Shown in pieces: positions 45,311 through 57,060 of a stretch of 64,000 bases of DNA. Position numbers and translations under genes: made by a program. Within the stretch, counting starts at the first letter, position 1, and each line of letters starts with the position of its first letter. The notes beneath the pieces are model-generated. The model made no database searches. It worked only from the letters and a program-made list of their open reading frames with translations, and was not told where the DNA came from. Origin of the DNA: Styela clava (Eukaryota; Chordata; Ascidiacea; Stolidobranchia; Styelidae); contig NC_135250.1 of the NCBI RefSeq assembly GCF_964204865.1, positions 23,055,395 to 23,119,394 of the forward strand, written 5' to 3'.

Positions 45311-46936
45311 ATGGAAGAAAAAATCAATACGAATTCTAAAGAACATGCTTTTGAAATTTTACAGCAATTAAACGAATATCGTAAAACGGGACGTCATTGT
45401 GATTTCATGATCAAAGCTGGATCTGAGGAACTTCCTGTTCATAAGAATATTGTGTCGGCAAGTTCCGATTATTTTAAAGCAATGTTATCTCATGAAAATG
45501 TTGAAACAAAATCTGGTGTTGTTGAGATAAAGGAATTTGATGAAGTTTGTGTTAAAAAATGTGTTGATTTCATTTACACTGGGGATGCTTATGTTGCCAA
45601 AGAAAAACGTGAAACACTCATGGGTGTCGCTCATATGATGCAGCTGCAAAGACTTTGTGATAGTATCGCATTTTTTCTGGAAGATGATCTTGATCCTAGA
45701 TCGTTTTTTCAAACTAAAAAAATTGCGAATAGGTACCACTGTAAACAACTTGAGGAAAAATGCAATCAATTTGCATTGCAACGTTTCAAAGAAATTGCCC
45801 AGTCTGATGAGTTCATAGATCTTGACGAAAAATTTATTTCATTTCTGATGGAATCAAAGGAAACAAAAGCAAAGGAAGAAGTGAAATGTAAGGTGTTGTT
45901 AGCATGGACCAAACATGATATTGATGAAAGAAAAGAATGTTTTCTCAGTTTGGTGATGAAATTTCAGTTGACAAAAATGGCTTTGTCATATAGACGATTT
46001 CTTGTTGAAAATGAACCACTGTTATTCGAATCTATGCAGTCTATTCGTTCACTGACTTTATCAATCCTGGACAGCAATAAGAATATCAGTTCAAAAGATG
46101 TTAATTTGACAGAGAATAAACAGCTTGTTGTTTTTGACGAAACTTCTCAAAGAATGCATTCTCATGATGTTTATGATAAAACATGGACACCAATGCAAAC
46201 CATGGATCAAGCAATTATACAGAATACATTATATTCTGCTGTAGTGATGGAATCTTACATTTATGTGATTTGTAAAAAGGGATCGTTTTATAGACTTGAA
46301 TATGCTGAATCAAATGCAAAGTGGGAACAAATGACAAATACAAATCTTCAGTATGCATATGCAGTTGCACTTGATGGTTTTGTTCATGGTTTTGAATATC
46401 AGAGGCACTCAAACATTATGGAAAGATATGATCCATCAAATAATAGATGGACCAGACTAACAAACAAATCATTGATTCTATATGGAGAATCTTTGGTGGC
46501 TGCTGATGGAAAGGTGTTTTGTATTGCAGGAATGAATCAGCAAATTCGAGCAACAAACCAAGTTGAGATTTATGATCCTGTCACATCAACTTGGTCTATG
46601 GATAATAGATCATTGAATGAAGCAAGATATCAAGCTTCTGCAACTGCTACAGAGGAAGGAATATATGTTATGGGAGGTAAAAATGTTAATAGTAATACTA
46701 ATAGTGTTGAATTTCGTTCATCTGTAACTAAAACCTGGATGATGTTGAAACCAATGAAAACTGCAAGAGCACAGTTCAGTAGTTGTGTGATTGATGAAAA
46801 AGTTTATGTCATTGGCAGAAATGGAAATTCTGCAAATATAGAGGAATATGATCCTGCAACAAAAGAATGGAAAGTCATTGAAACAATACAAGGGAAAAAT
46901 ATAGTTACGATGGCAACTGTTGCAATATCTATATAA
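45311..46936 (+). CDS. KLHL-5: BTB-BACK-Kelch protein, intact, 541 aa
   Basis: Intact single exon with the family's BTB, BACK and six blades. Distinguishing N-terminal changes are few (KINTNSKEHAFE, RYHCKQ). Propeller loops differ: CKKGSF in blade 2, HGFEYQRHSN in blade 3, ILYGES before blade 4, GMNQQIRAT in blade 4, YQASAT before blade 5, GKNVNSNTN in blade 5, and IGRNGNSAN where the others have IGGNGNPAN. The glycine-to-arginine change replaces part of a conserved GG doublet of blade 6. The upstream leader block is eroded, so its expression may differ from the other copies. Cul3-adaptor role inferred from family. Confidence 0.93.
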   Translation: MEEKINTNSKEHAFEILQQLNEYRKTGRHCDFMIKAGSEELPVHKNIVSASSDYFKAMLSHENVETKSGVVEIKEFDEVCVKKCVDFIYTGDAYVAKEKRETLMGVAHMMQLQRLCDSIAFFLEDDLDPRSFFQTKKIANRYHCKQLEEKCNQFALQRFKEIAQSDEFIDLDEKFISFLMESKETKAKEEVKCKVLLAWTKHDIDERKECFLSLVMKFQLTKMALSYRRFLVENEPLLFESMQSIRSLTLSILDSNKNISSKDVNLTENKQLVVFDETSQRMHSHDVYDKTWTPMQTMDQAIIQNTLYSAVVMESYIYVICKKGSFYRLEYAESNAKWEQMTNTNLQYAYAVALDGFVHGFEYQRHSNIMERYDPSNNRWTRLTNKSLILYGESLVAADGKVFCIAGMNQQIRATNQVEIYDPVTSTWSMDNRSLNEARYQASATATEEGIYVMGGKNVNSNTNSVEFRSSVTKTWMMLKPMKTARAQFSSCVIDEKVYVIGRNGNSANIEEYDPATKEWKVIETIQGKNIVTMATVAISI

Positions 46937-49323
46937 CATTGATAGCTATTATTCATTGCCTATATGCAATTATGGATCTTGTAGGGAACTTTATTGAATT
47001 TTTTCATTCCTCGATCTAACTCCGGGTCCAAATCCAGGCCCGCGGGATCCGCCGCTTCATTATCTGTTGCCCTCGTTACATTTACGGGAGAGTAAACAAA
47101 AAATTGCATTTGTTTTTGTTTGGTCATAAAAATAACCAGTAAAATCTTCTGACATTTTGTTACATCATTTATGTCAATGATTTGACTAGTTTTATGGCTG
47201 GCTGAGGCAACTAGCGAACTTGAAAAAGTGTGCTTGGCTAGCCTGAATTGTTAACTGGCGCTCTATCTTTTTCATCTGGAATATATGCTAACAGAAAAGA
47301 CTTCATAGAAAACTTAAAATCGAATTAGGAATCTATTAGCCTAGGTTGCCTATGCCTGATAACTAAATTTCGATGTAATATAATATAATTCCTGCTGTGT
47401 GTTTGTTGCAACCAGCCTAAACAGTATTACAAAAAATGCTTCATATATGTCAGAAAATTTAGCTCTCACCCTACTGTATCTCAAATACCACAATGCATGC
47501 TTGATATGTCTGCAAGTTGTTTTGGTGGCAATTTAAAATGGTACTTTTCTTTTGGCACATCCTCTGTTATGAAGAGATTGAAATCTTGCACTGAATGTAG
47601 ATATAGTAAGATTTTTGCACATTTTAGTGAGTTTTTTTGTGTTTTAGCATGTTTCAGCTTGATAAATGACAAATAATGATCAATGTGTTTTGACAACGAA
47701 ATTGTTTGTTATATATTGCATTGTTTACCTATTCTTGGCACTATTGTAACCCGCAAAAATAAAAAAAATAATAGTATGGTCCCCGAGGCCGACAACCTTG
47801 AAACACCCTGATGTAACTAGTATCTGATTAATAACTCGACTACCTGTTCGTTTACATATTACCTAATGTTTTTAATTCTAATAGCGGTTTTTCATTTTCC
47901 TTTTGTTATTACATTATTGATTTGATAATGATCACGATTTTATTTTATTATTCCTCGACATTTTCCATTTTTTTTATTATTCCATTCAATTTTGTGACAT
48001 GCCATAATGATGGTGTTGACCTCGTTCAATTCTTATTTATGTTTTATGGTTTCACAATTTGATATCCTTTCATTCAAAATACCTAAATTGTTTTCGAAAA
48101 ATTCTATTTGATCTTGGTTTAACACAACAATTCAAGTTTTTCAGCTGTTGATCAGAAAGGGTTAATATTGAATAATCATTTCCATCAGTGAAAATCACTG
48201 TATTTTTTCAAATTACTGATTTTGTAATGTGATAATTTTTTTCTATTCTTCTTATTCATGAAATAACTGTTGTAGATTAGCCATTATGAATTGTAATATT
48301 CAGGCTAGGCTTTTTATTACATTGCTCCTGTTGTACAAAATTGGTTTCTGTCCATTCAATATTAAAATTTTGGAAAGGTAAAATTTCAAGGATTAAAAAA
48401 TTTTCTAGTCAGAATATTATTTATCCAACCTCGTCTTAGTAATAACATTACTGCTGATCACAGCTAACCAATTCATTTTTTTCATTTTCAAGGATGGTTC
48501 ATTTCATATCATCATTTGTATAACGAGATAAGAGATATGTTATGGTATTTTTCAAGTGCCGCCCAAGTGAAATACAATACTCAAGCATGTAACATGAATG
48601 AAATATACCAGTAACTGAAACGATACCACCTAGTAAGTCGGTGAATTAACAACTGTCCCGCACACCGTCAAGCACCTTGCATCACATGAACCAACCTACG
48701 GCATCAAGGAATCCAGCAATCCTCTCGCACATAACTATCGCCACATGGTATTCAAACCTTGCAAACTAACGCAGGGTAATCAGAGTTGCGGTGGTGAGTC
48801 TATTCCTAACGCTCGTACCACTCCTATTCCTAACACCGCCGTTTTATTCTTATACTTTATGCACCTAAGAATAAGAAAAAGTTGTTAAAATTTTTTCTAT
48901 TCCTATCATTTTATGGAAGACTATGGTAGTTAAAAAATAGCTCCTTAAAAGGTTTCCAAGAAATGCTAATATTGTTTAGAAGTTATTGCTGTGTCAAAAA
49001 ATTGTATGAGCCGTATTGGTATTTGCATCTGTTTGTCAACAAGTTTCGATTATATAACCATATAAGATAAGTATAAATCACTAGTTGTTTATTAGGTCAT
49101 CAGTAAACAATTATTTGCCCACAGTATAAAAGAAGGTGAATGATCTACCTAATTAATATACCGGTATGTAAAGAAACAATGCTATCGATAAACCACAAGA
49201 TGTTATTTATATTCTGTTCATCGTGCTGTTGTAATTTTAGTTACTTTTATTTAATACTTTATAAAGTTTGTTGTTGTTAATCTATGAATATTTTGCTAGA
49301 TAAAGAAATTTTATGCTTTATAA
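46937..49323. other. 3' flank of KLHL-5 with unclassified inserts
   Basis: Two stretches are not shared with other flanks: about 47010-47815 (starting with GC-rich 'gggtccaaatccaggcccgc') and 48541-49323. Between them, 47816-48540 is a type B flank ('caattttgtgacatgcc' near 47990). No gene, tRNA or clear element ends were found in the unshared parts. Confidence 0.4.
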
Positions 49324-50195
49324 CAGGGATGGCGAACCTTTTTCAATGAATGGGTCAAAAATCATAATTTCATCACGAAACAAAAGAGTGTGGGTCACAG
49401 ATATTCAATCAATGTTTGTATCTATACGAAACTTGCTGCTGCATCTTAACTTTTAATTCTTATGAGCTTCAGTTGGTGTTGTGTAGTTTTGAGCTTTTTT
49501 ATTATGCACTTCTATCATGGACTACTAGACTCTTTATGGCACTCAATTTTATGAAATTTGTGTACAAAAACATATATATGAATCATCAAAAACATTTTAG
49601 GATGATGAGGCAAATTATTTTGGGAATTCTACTCTAATAGAGTTGCTTCATCGTTATTTGAGATTTCTGGGTCTTTATTTAAAATCTGATATAGATTTTG
49701 TTTTCTATGTTGGCCAGAAACTAATAAAATGCAAAGTAGCATCTATTTCTCGTATACACCCCCCCCCCTGACTCTGCGGTGCTTTTTGGTTCATTCACTT
49801 CCAAAAAAGGAACGCTGTAGCAAGACGTTACGAAAACTGAACGATTCAATTGTACTGTTATGTCCTAAACAAGGTCGCGGCCAATAGGTACATAACGGTA
49901 TACAGGGGTGAGTGAACATGTAAGTCCAGGACTGGTATTTTTGGAAATTACCACATCGACCCGGAATTCAAAATTTGAATATGAGCGGTCCCAGCACTAG
50001 CTGCCCAACTGACGGTACATTATGATAGTTTACTTATTGTTAAATTTAATTAAAGTTGGTTTTATCAATTTTTATCACTTATATATTTATATATATGTTA
50101 CGGTAATGTTTTTATTTAATTCATGCCTGGGGGTGTCACGAAAAAAACGTGATGGTTCACTTTGTCACCCGTGGGTCAGTGGTTCGCCATCCCTG
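49324..50195. mobile_element. hAT-like element, 872 bp
   Basis: Ends 'cagggatggcgaacc' and 'ggttcgccatccctg' are perfect 15 bp inverted repeats of hAT type. The 8 bp flanks ('ctttataa' and 'gtctatgg') do not match, which suggests a rearrangement after insertion. Confidence 0.65.
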
Positions 50196-50830
50196 GTCTA
50201 TGGTTTCATAATTTCTAATCCTACTTTTTTCATTAATTTACATTAATTGTTTATAGAGAGATCTATCTGATATTAGTTTAATACAATGATTCATTACAAT
50301 AAAGTTTTTCAGCTGTATGCTTCAGAGGTGTTAATATTTAATACTCTTTTCTTGAAGATCACTGTACTTTTTGATTACGGTATTTATTTTGTTCCACTGC
50401 TTTCTTGTTATAATTAAATCTAAATTATGCATTTTTTTATGTGTTAAATCTGTGTGTTTTTTTGTCATGGAAAAAATGTTCAATAGATTTGACATTATCA
50501 TTTGTCATATTCAGGCTTGTGGCTATAAAGCTTTTATTACATTGCTCCTGTTGCACATATTGCTTTCTGTTCATCCAATATCAAATTTTTGCAAAATGGA
50601 AATTGCCAAGATGAAAAATAAAAACTTCTAATCGAAATAGTATTTATTCAACCATGCCTTAGTAATAAATAACCTCACTGCTGATTGCTGTTGACCAATG
50701 CATTATTAGTATTCACGATTTCATTTATTATAATTGATATGGTTTGATAACATACTTGTTCAAGTTCAAGTTGTGCTATTTTTTTTTTTTTTGTGTTTTC
50801 AAAAAATAGTTAAAAATTAAATAACTCGAT
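50196..50830. repeat. Second type B flank without a gene
   Basis: Has 'ataaagcttttattacattg' and the following words of the family 3' flank but is preceded by an element, not by a KLHL gene. No gene is seen. Confidence 0.55.
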
Positions 50831-51058
50831 TGCCATTATGCCTTCCGAAGAGCTTTTGTTTAAGCAGTCAATATTTGACTTCATTCTTTACATAGCTCCG
50901 AGATTGTGATGTGTTCTTATTTGATCAGGCATTGCCTTCTGTTAAAGTTCAATTTTTTTATTGTAGTCATTGTTTTAAGAAGCAAGATTTATTTGTGATG
51001 AACTGTGAAGTCAAACTCTTTTAATTTAATTTCTCTATTGTTCAAGGTATTATAATTG
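50831..51058 (+). promoter_or_regulatory. Orphan KLHL 5' flank
   Basis: Matches the sequence directly before KLHL-6 (51580-51785): 'ttgacttcattctttacatag', 'gatgaactgtgaagtcaaac' and 'tctctattgttcaaggtatta'. It stops at the leader block, and no coding sequence follows. Possibly a partial tandem duplication of the promoter region. Confidence 0.6.
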
Positions 51059-51842
51059 GTAGGATAAGTACGGCCATACGATACCGGTTGGTTTTTCTAT
51101 GCAAATGTCCACTTTCTGAGAATGGGATCTGATCTAATCAAAATGTAATTCGATCAGTTGGCATGAAAAAATAGAAACGAAAACATGACGGTATCACACA
51201 GGGTTGCCAATATTGGTTTTTTTATCCGCAAATTTAGCAATTTTGATTTTTTGAAGCACGTTCAGTGTCGAAATTCACGTTTGATGTCCTGGCATTTACT
51301 TGACTTGTTGATATATATTCTAGTTTCTACTATTGAAATGGTCCGCAATACGGTATATAGTGTGCAACAATAGCCTACTGCTTAGCTACCCCCAGGAATT
51401 GATTTTCTTGTTTATTACTTTAACCCCAACCAAACTTTTGCAGCTACTCAGATGGATATTCAAGCAGGGGTGTTGTGAATTTAGTTTTGCACGTTACATT
51501 GTTATTTGTCAGTTTTTAGTTATGTTTATGAAAATATTTGAAAATTAAATAATCAATTGTCATTAAGCCTTCCATTATTCCGAGGAGCTTCAGTTTAATC
51601 AGTCAATATTCAACTTCATTTATTACATAGCTTCGAGATTGCGATGTGTACTTATTTAATCAGGCATTGCCTTTCGTTATGGTTAATTTTTTATTGTAAT
51701 CTTTGTTTTATGAAGCAAGGTTTATTTGTGATGAACTGTGAAGTCAAACTCTTTTCATTTAATTTCTCTATTGTTTAAGGTATTAATTAATAGTGGTATG
51801 ATCTAAGCAGTACTTTATAAATCAAACAAAGTCATCTCAGAA
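51059..51842 (+). other. Upstream region of KLHL-6
   Basis: 51059-51540 is unrecognised; 51541-51842 is the family 5' flank and leader block. No separate gene is seen. Confidence 0.5.
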
Positions 51843-53477
51843 ATGGAAGAAAAAATCAATACAGATTCTAAAGAACATGCTGTTGAAATTTTACAACAAT
51901 TAAATGAATATCGTAAAACTGGACGTCATTGTGATTTCATGATCAAAGCTGGATCTGAGGAACTTCCTGTTCATAAGAATATTGTGTCGGCAAGTTCAGA
52001 TTATTTTAAAGCAATGTTATCTCATGAAAATGTTGAAACAAAATCTGGTGTCGTTGAAATAAAGGAATTTGATGAAGTTTGTGTTAAAAAATGTGTTGAT
52101 TTCATTTACACTGGGGATGCTTATGTTGCCAAAGAAAAACGTGAAACACTCATGGGTGTCGCTCACATGATGCAGCTGCAAAGACTTTGTGATAGTATCG
52201 CAATTTTTCTGGAAGATGATCTTGATCCTAGATCGTTTTTTCAAACTAAAAAAATTGCGAATAGGTACAACTGTAAACTACTTGAGGAAAAATGCAATCA
52301 ATTTGCATTGCAACGTTTCAAAGAAATTGCTCAGTCTGATGAGTTTATGGATCTCGATGAAAAATTTATTTCATTCCTGATCGAATCAAAGGAAACAAAA
52401 GCACAGGAAGAAGGGAAATGTAAGATGTTGTTAGCATGGACCAAACATGATATTGATGAAAGAAAAGAATGTTTTGTTAGTTTGGTGATGAAATTTCAGT
52501 TGACGAAAATGACTTTGTCATATAGAAGATTTCTCGTTGAAAATGAACCATTGATATTTGAATCTATGCAGTCTCTTCGTTCACTGACTTTATCAATACT
52601 GGACAGCCATCCTGAGGATATCAGTTCAAAAGATTTCGATTTAACAGAGAATAAACAGCTTGTCGTTTTTGACCGAATTTCTCAAGGAATGCATTCACAT
52701 GATGTTGGTGATAAAACATGGACGCCAATGCAAACCATAGATCAAGCAATTATACAGAATTTATATTCTGCTGTAGTGATGAAATCTTATATTTATGTGA
52801 TTTGTACAAATGGATCGTTTTATAGACTCGAATATGCTGAATCAAATGCAAAGTGGGAACAAATGGCAAATACTAATATCCATAATGCTTGTGCAGTTGC
52901 ACTTGATGGCTTTGTTTATGGCATTGATTATGGAGATCACTCAAACATTATGGAAAAATATGATCCATCAAACAATAGATGGACCAGACTTACGAACAAA
53001 TCACTGATTCTGGTCTATGAATCTTTGGTGGCTGCTGATGGAAAGGTGTTTTGTATTGCAGGATATACTGGTCAGCAACTTCAAGCAACAAAGCAAGTTG
53101 AGATTTATGATCCTGTCACATCAACTTGGTCAATGGATAATAGATCATTGAATAAAGCAAGATGCCGTGCTTCTGCTACAGCTACAGAGGAAGGAATATA
53201 TATTATGGGAGGTTATAATGTTAATAGAAACTCAACTGTTGCTACTGCTGAATTTCGTTCATCTGTAACTAAAACCTGGATGATGCTGAAACCAATGAAA
53301 AATGCAAGAGCAGAGTTCAGTAGTTATGTGATTGATGGGAAAGTGTACGTCATTGGTGGAAATAGAAAACCCACAAATATAGAGGAATATGATCCGGAAA
53401 CAAAAAAATGGAGAATCATTGAAACAATACAAGGAAAAAACATATTTTTATTGGCAACTGTTGCAATATTTCTATAG
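51843..53477 (+). CDS. KLHL-6: BTB-BACK-Kelch protein, intact, 544 aa
   Basis: The longest intact copy, a single exon ending in TAG at 53475-53477. BTB and BACK are nearly those of the paralogues. Loop differences include FDRISQGMHSHDVG in blade 1, NTNIHNACAV, GIDYGDHSN in blade 3, ILVYES, GYTGQQLQATKQ in blade 4 (one residue longer), ARCRAS, NVNRNSTVAT in blade 5 and ARAEFSSYV, where a conserved cysteine is tyrosine. The stop codon lies inside the target duplication of the hAT-like element that follows immediately, so the native 3' UTR has been displaced by about 390 bp. Cul3-adaptor role inferred. Confidence 0.93.
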   Translation: MEEKINTDSKEHAVEILQQLNEYRKTGRHCDFMIKAGSEELPVHKNIVSASSDYFKAMLSHENVETKSGVVEIKEFDEVCVKKCVDFIYTGDAYVAKEKRETLMGVAHMMQLQRLCDSIAIFLEDDLDPRSFFQTKKIANRYNCKLLEEKCNQFALQRFKEIAQSDEFMDLDEKFISFLIESKETKAQEEGKCKMLLAWTKHDIDERKECFVSLVMKFQLTKMTLSYRRFLVENEPLIFESMQSLRSLTLSILDSHPEDISSKDFDLTENKQLVVFDRISQGMHSHDVGDKTWTPMQTIDQAIIQNLYSAVVMKSYIYVICTNGSFYRLEYAESNAKWEQMANTNIHNACAVALDGFVYGIDYGDHSNIMEKYDPSNNRWTRLTNKSLILVYESLVAADGKVFCIAGYTGQQLQATKQVEIYDPVTSTWSMDNRSLNKARCRASATATEEGIYIMGGYNVNRNSTVATAEFRSSVTKTWMMLKPMKNARAEFSSYVIDGKVYVIGGNRKPTNIEEYDPETKKWRIIETIQGKNIFLLATVAIFL

Positions 53478-53863
53478 CAGTGGTACCCAAACTTTTTAAG
53501 AGAGAGAGACCCACTATTTTTCACCACAGCTTATGGCGACCCATTTAACTTTAATAAATTAATGAAACATTGATGGAGGAAACTAATTTATTTTCTCAAA
53601 TTAAATTTTCAGTGAAGCTAGTGAGAAGGATGGGCTTGTTTCTTGCTACTTTCCATAATAGACTTGACATTTATTTCCATTTCAGATAGTTTTAGACATA
53701 ATGAATTGGAAAGTTGCAGTTAATTTCGAAATTTGCATTTAATTTGCTTTGCCACCGATCCTAATAACCAGTATAATTAATCAAAGCTTTCTACATCTTT
53801 TTATGACCCACTAAGATTCCTGGAGACACTGGTGGGTCATGACTCATAGTTTGGGAACCGCTG
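53478..53863. mobile_element. hAT-like MITE directly after the KLHL-6 stop codon, 386 bp
   Basis: Ends 'cagtggtacccaaac' and 'gtttgggaaccgctg' are inverted repeats. Flanks 'ttctatag' (53470-53477) and 'ctctatag' (53864-53871) match in seven of eight positions. The left flank includes the KLHL-6 stop codon. No coding capacity is seen. Confidence 0.85.
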
Positions 53864-53871
53864 CTCTATAG

Positions 53872-54083
53872 CATCATTCACCACTTATTTTCTTAAACTT
53901 ATATGGCTCTAATATTTTAAATTAAAATACAGTAATATTAACGGTAGTTTTTTTAATTTGCTCACAAAATATATTTCATTTGCAGAATCATTAAAACTAG
54001 TGAATTATTCATTTGTGTGTGCAAATATTTAGATTGAGTAATTTTTTTAACAAAAAATTTCATTCGATTATTGTACTTTTATA
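53872..54083. repeat. Type A flank displaced by the hAT insert
   Basis: Continues the 3' flank of KLHL-6 and matches 36160-36280 and 31020-31100. Confidence 0.55.
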
Positions 54084-55308
54084 CAAGGGTGTCAAACTCA
54101 TGGGTTTTCGAGGGCCGCATTGCATTTAGGGAATTGTGCAAGGGGCTGCAAACAGTTTTTAATATATTTTGATAATGTATACTTGAAGCATATTATAGAT
54201 GGGTGTACTTTGTGACATATATTGTAAATTTGTGATGCAATTAAACAGCCAAATGAAATTTTGTTGTATTATTAAATTTCAAATGCCATTTACCTATTAA
54301 TTTTTGCATTTTACTATTATTGCAATTTACTTTATTTATTACAAAAAAAACATAAATTTTTATGTACAACTATCCAAAACATTTTTGAAGAAAGTTTTGA
54401 TAAGGAAAGAATAATACATACACTAAAAAATGACTTAATCTAAATATATAACCTAAAAATTTACAAAAATACCACAGAAAAAACTCAATGATTTTCATTA
54501 CATATGTCCTGACGTTTGGCATCTCTTTTGTGCCACCAGCTTATTATTATCAGGCTGAAATGATTTTGCTGTACCAACTCTAATATACGAGGTCACATGA
54601 TCATCGGCTAATCTGGATCATTGAGAATGTTCGATTAAATTCAGTAATGCAAAAATATAATGTTTATTATTTCATGTATAGATCAGTGTACAAATAAATG
54701 ACTGACTTTTCAGACCAGACAATTACCGCCACATTTCGCTTTATTTCCAGGACCGCTTGAGTTATGACTGATATTTATTTTTTGTAACTAGGTAGTTGTA
54801 TAAATATAGAAATATACAAACACATAAAAAAATTTTGTTCGAAGCTGATCTTTAAATTTTCCACATTGACTGCTGAGCTACCGTAATTCTGATAATGTTT
54901 ACTTTTACTGTATTTTTTCATTCTACTGATGAAAATGTGACAAATTAAAGAATGTGCTTTAGAACTTGAGAAATATTGAAGAAACTCACATTTTTCTTCA
55001 AAAATGCCACCTTCTTCATGTACTTTGCGTTTCATTTAATTCCTGAAGTGTGTTTTTCAAATATTCTTTTGCTAGCTTGAGGTGTATCCACAATTTGGTC
55101 AGATTGAAAACAAAAAATTTCAATTTTCCAAAACTACTTTCAGTAAATTGTCGTTTTCTGTGTGGATAATTAATTTCACTTTGAGAGTTTTGAAAAATGC
55201 ATTACATTTAGTTGAAAAAAATTACAAATTACATTTATTGTTAAGCGTTCGAGGGCCGCATTGAAAACTCTCTTGGGCCGCATGCGGACCACAAGCTTGG
55301 CACCCCTG
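54084..55308. mobile_element. hAT-like element, 1.2 kb
   Basis: Left end 'caagggtgtcaaactca' and right end 'agcttggcacccctg' are inverted relatives. Flanks 'cttttata' and 'ctttaata' match in seven of eight positions. Paralogous loci (31096, 36270) show the empty site, running directly into 'cattttagcttaagaac'-like sequence. 'cgagggccgcattg' occurs near both ends. No transposase is recognised. Confidence 0.8.
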
Positions 55309-55316
55309 CTTTAATA

Positions 55317-55592
55317 CATTTAGCTTAAGAACGAATGTACAGTATGGTTGAAAATACAACTTGAATAATTTCTCTTTACATATAGCCAATTTCAACATTG
55401 ATAATTCGATTGCTTGATTAGTTACTTATTATCTATTTTATTTAAAAGTGAAGAGTGAATAATAATGCCATTTTGGTATTGTGATTTTTTTTTATATTAT
55501 TTAATTGATAATGAGAAACAATTTGTTCTTAATTCTTGAAAATATTTTAATTTTTAATATATTATTCAATTTTGTGATAAGTTAGATTAGGT
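55317..55592. repeat. Type A flank between two hAT elements
   Basis: Continues from 54083 ('catttagcttaagaacgaa') and ends at the next insertion. No gene is seen. Confidence 0.6.
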
Positions 55593-56627
55593 CAGGGGTC
55601 TCCAACACACGGCCCGCAAAGCAATTTTTTGCAGCCCGCGTCGTGGTTGGGATTTTTCCAGAAATAACTAAAATAGTACAATGTCAACTATGAGTTTTAT
55701 CGTGTTCGTATTTTATTCTTTTGTAATAATTATATTGTAAATGATTTTTATTTCGTTTTTATTATGACAAAGTAAACAAGTTTCGGTCAGATCATTGAAT
55801 TGTGCAGTTATGAATCGTTAATTCTGCATATGTGCAGTTAACGCAAAACTAGATTATTATAAACTTTTTATAAAGTAGTAAACCCATACGCAAGGACCAA
55901 GGAGTGTAAATGTTTGGAAGAGCACAGAATATTTTACGAGAATTGGGAGGATATATATGTATTTTGAATGAAATTGTTATAACAAGGTTCAGTGTCTCAT
56001 ATGTTGTGCAATTATTGCTGTTTGAAAATAATACAATATCGGATGACTTTACGGCTCATTACACAGGAAAAATACCACGTTTATACTAAATTAATCCGCC
56101 ATGAAAAGGTATCATCTTTAAAATTTTTACTGATAAAACAGAGAAATTTTTCATCAAACGTAAACAAAACTTGCGAAGATACGGTGAAAGCAAGCTTTGC
56201 CATAAGTGTGATGATTGCGAAATCTCCGCGTCCTATGTTAAAGGAAGCTATTAAAGGCTGTATGTAAGGGCTTGTGGAGTACTTAGCAGTCATTATTTTA
56301 AACAATGAAAGTTAACAAATCAGCATTCGGCACACGACTAATGGACCAGAGTTTGTATGCGGTCTTAAGACTAGCAAATCAACGCAAATAAGGCCAAACA
56401 TCGAGTATCTCGCCGCTACAAAATGGTGCCAAATATCCAGCACAAGTAAATGAATATGTTTCATGTCTTGTTTGGTGTAAGATTCAAGTGTAATTTCAAC
56501 AAATAAATTCAGATTTCCCTTGTTAATTTTTGTATGTCAATTTTGTACCTAATTTGTTGTTTTATGGCCCGCGTCATCAATAAATTTCAAAAAGTGGCCG
56601 CGACATATTTTGAGTCGGAGACCCCTG
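55593..56627. mobile_element. hAT element, 1.04 kb, perfect 8 bp duplication
   Basis: The left end 'caggggtctccaacacacgg' and right end 'gagtcggagacccctg' share an inverted 'caggggtctcc'. A perfect 8 bp duplication 'gattaggt' flanks it (55585-55592 and 56628-56635). Confidence 0.88.
56082..56267 (+). pseudogene. hAT transposase N-terminal relic
   Basis: The frame reads LLIKQRNFSSN, TVKASFAISVMIAKSPRP and LKEAIKGCM, resembling the segment ahead of the catalytic core of ZBED/GTF2IRD2-type hAT transposases (ASYxISxxIAKxxKPF..GEFIKxCL). A TAA follows and the catalytic core is absent. It explains the origin of the 55593-56627 element as an internally deleted autonomous hAT. Confidence 0.6.
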
Positions 56628-56635
56628 GATTAGGT

Positions 56636-57060
56636 GGTGCTGACCATGTTTATTTTTTCGTTTAAATTGTTTTAATCCTATCTTTCTCATGAATTTTCTT
56701 TATTAATCATTTACAATGAGATCTATCTGATATCAGATTAACACAATGAATCATTAAATGGAATTTTTATTTTTCAGAGGTGTTAATATTAAATACACAT
56801 TTCTTGATTGAAAATCACTGTTATTTTCGGTCATTTGTTTTGTTCCAGTGCTTTCTTGATATAATTGATTCTAAAATATGCATTTCTTAAATGTGTTTTA
56901 ACAAAACTGTTCAATAGATTTTTTATTATGAATTGTAAAATTTAGGCCAGTGACTATAAAGCTTTTATTACATGGCCCCTGTTGTACATATTGGATTATG
57001 TCCACTCAATATCATATTTTTGCAAAGTTTAAATTGCAATAATGGAAAAAATTGACATTC
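56636..57060. repeat. Family 3' flank fragment
   Basis: Contains 'ataaagcttttattacatgg' and neighbouring words of the KLHL 3' flank, then joins abruptly to a KLHL coding relic at 57061. Confidence 0.55.

Noticed and set aside
48600-48860. A GC-richer segment considered for a tRNA gene
   Set aside because: No A-box/B-box pair or cloverleaf could be built from it.
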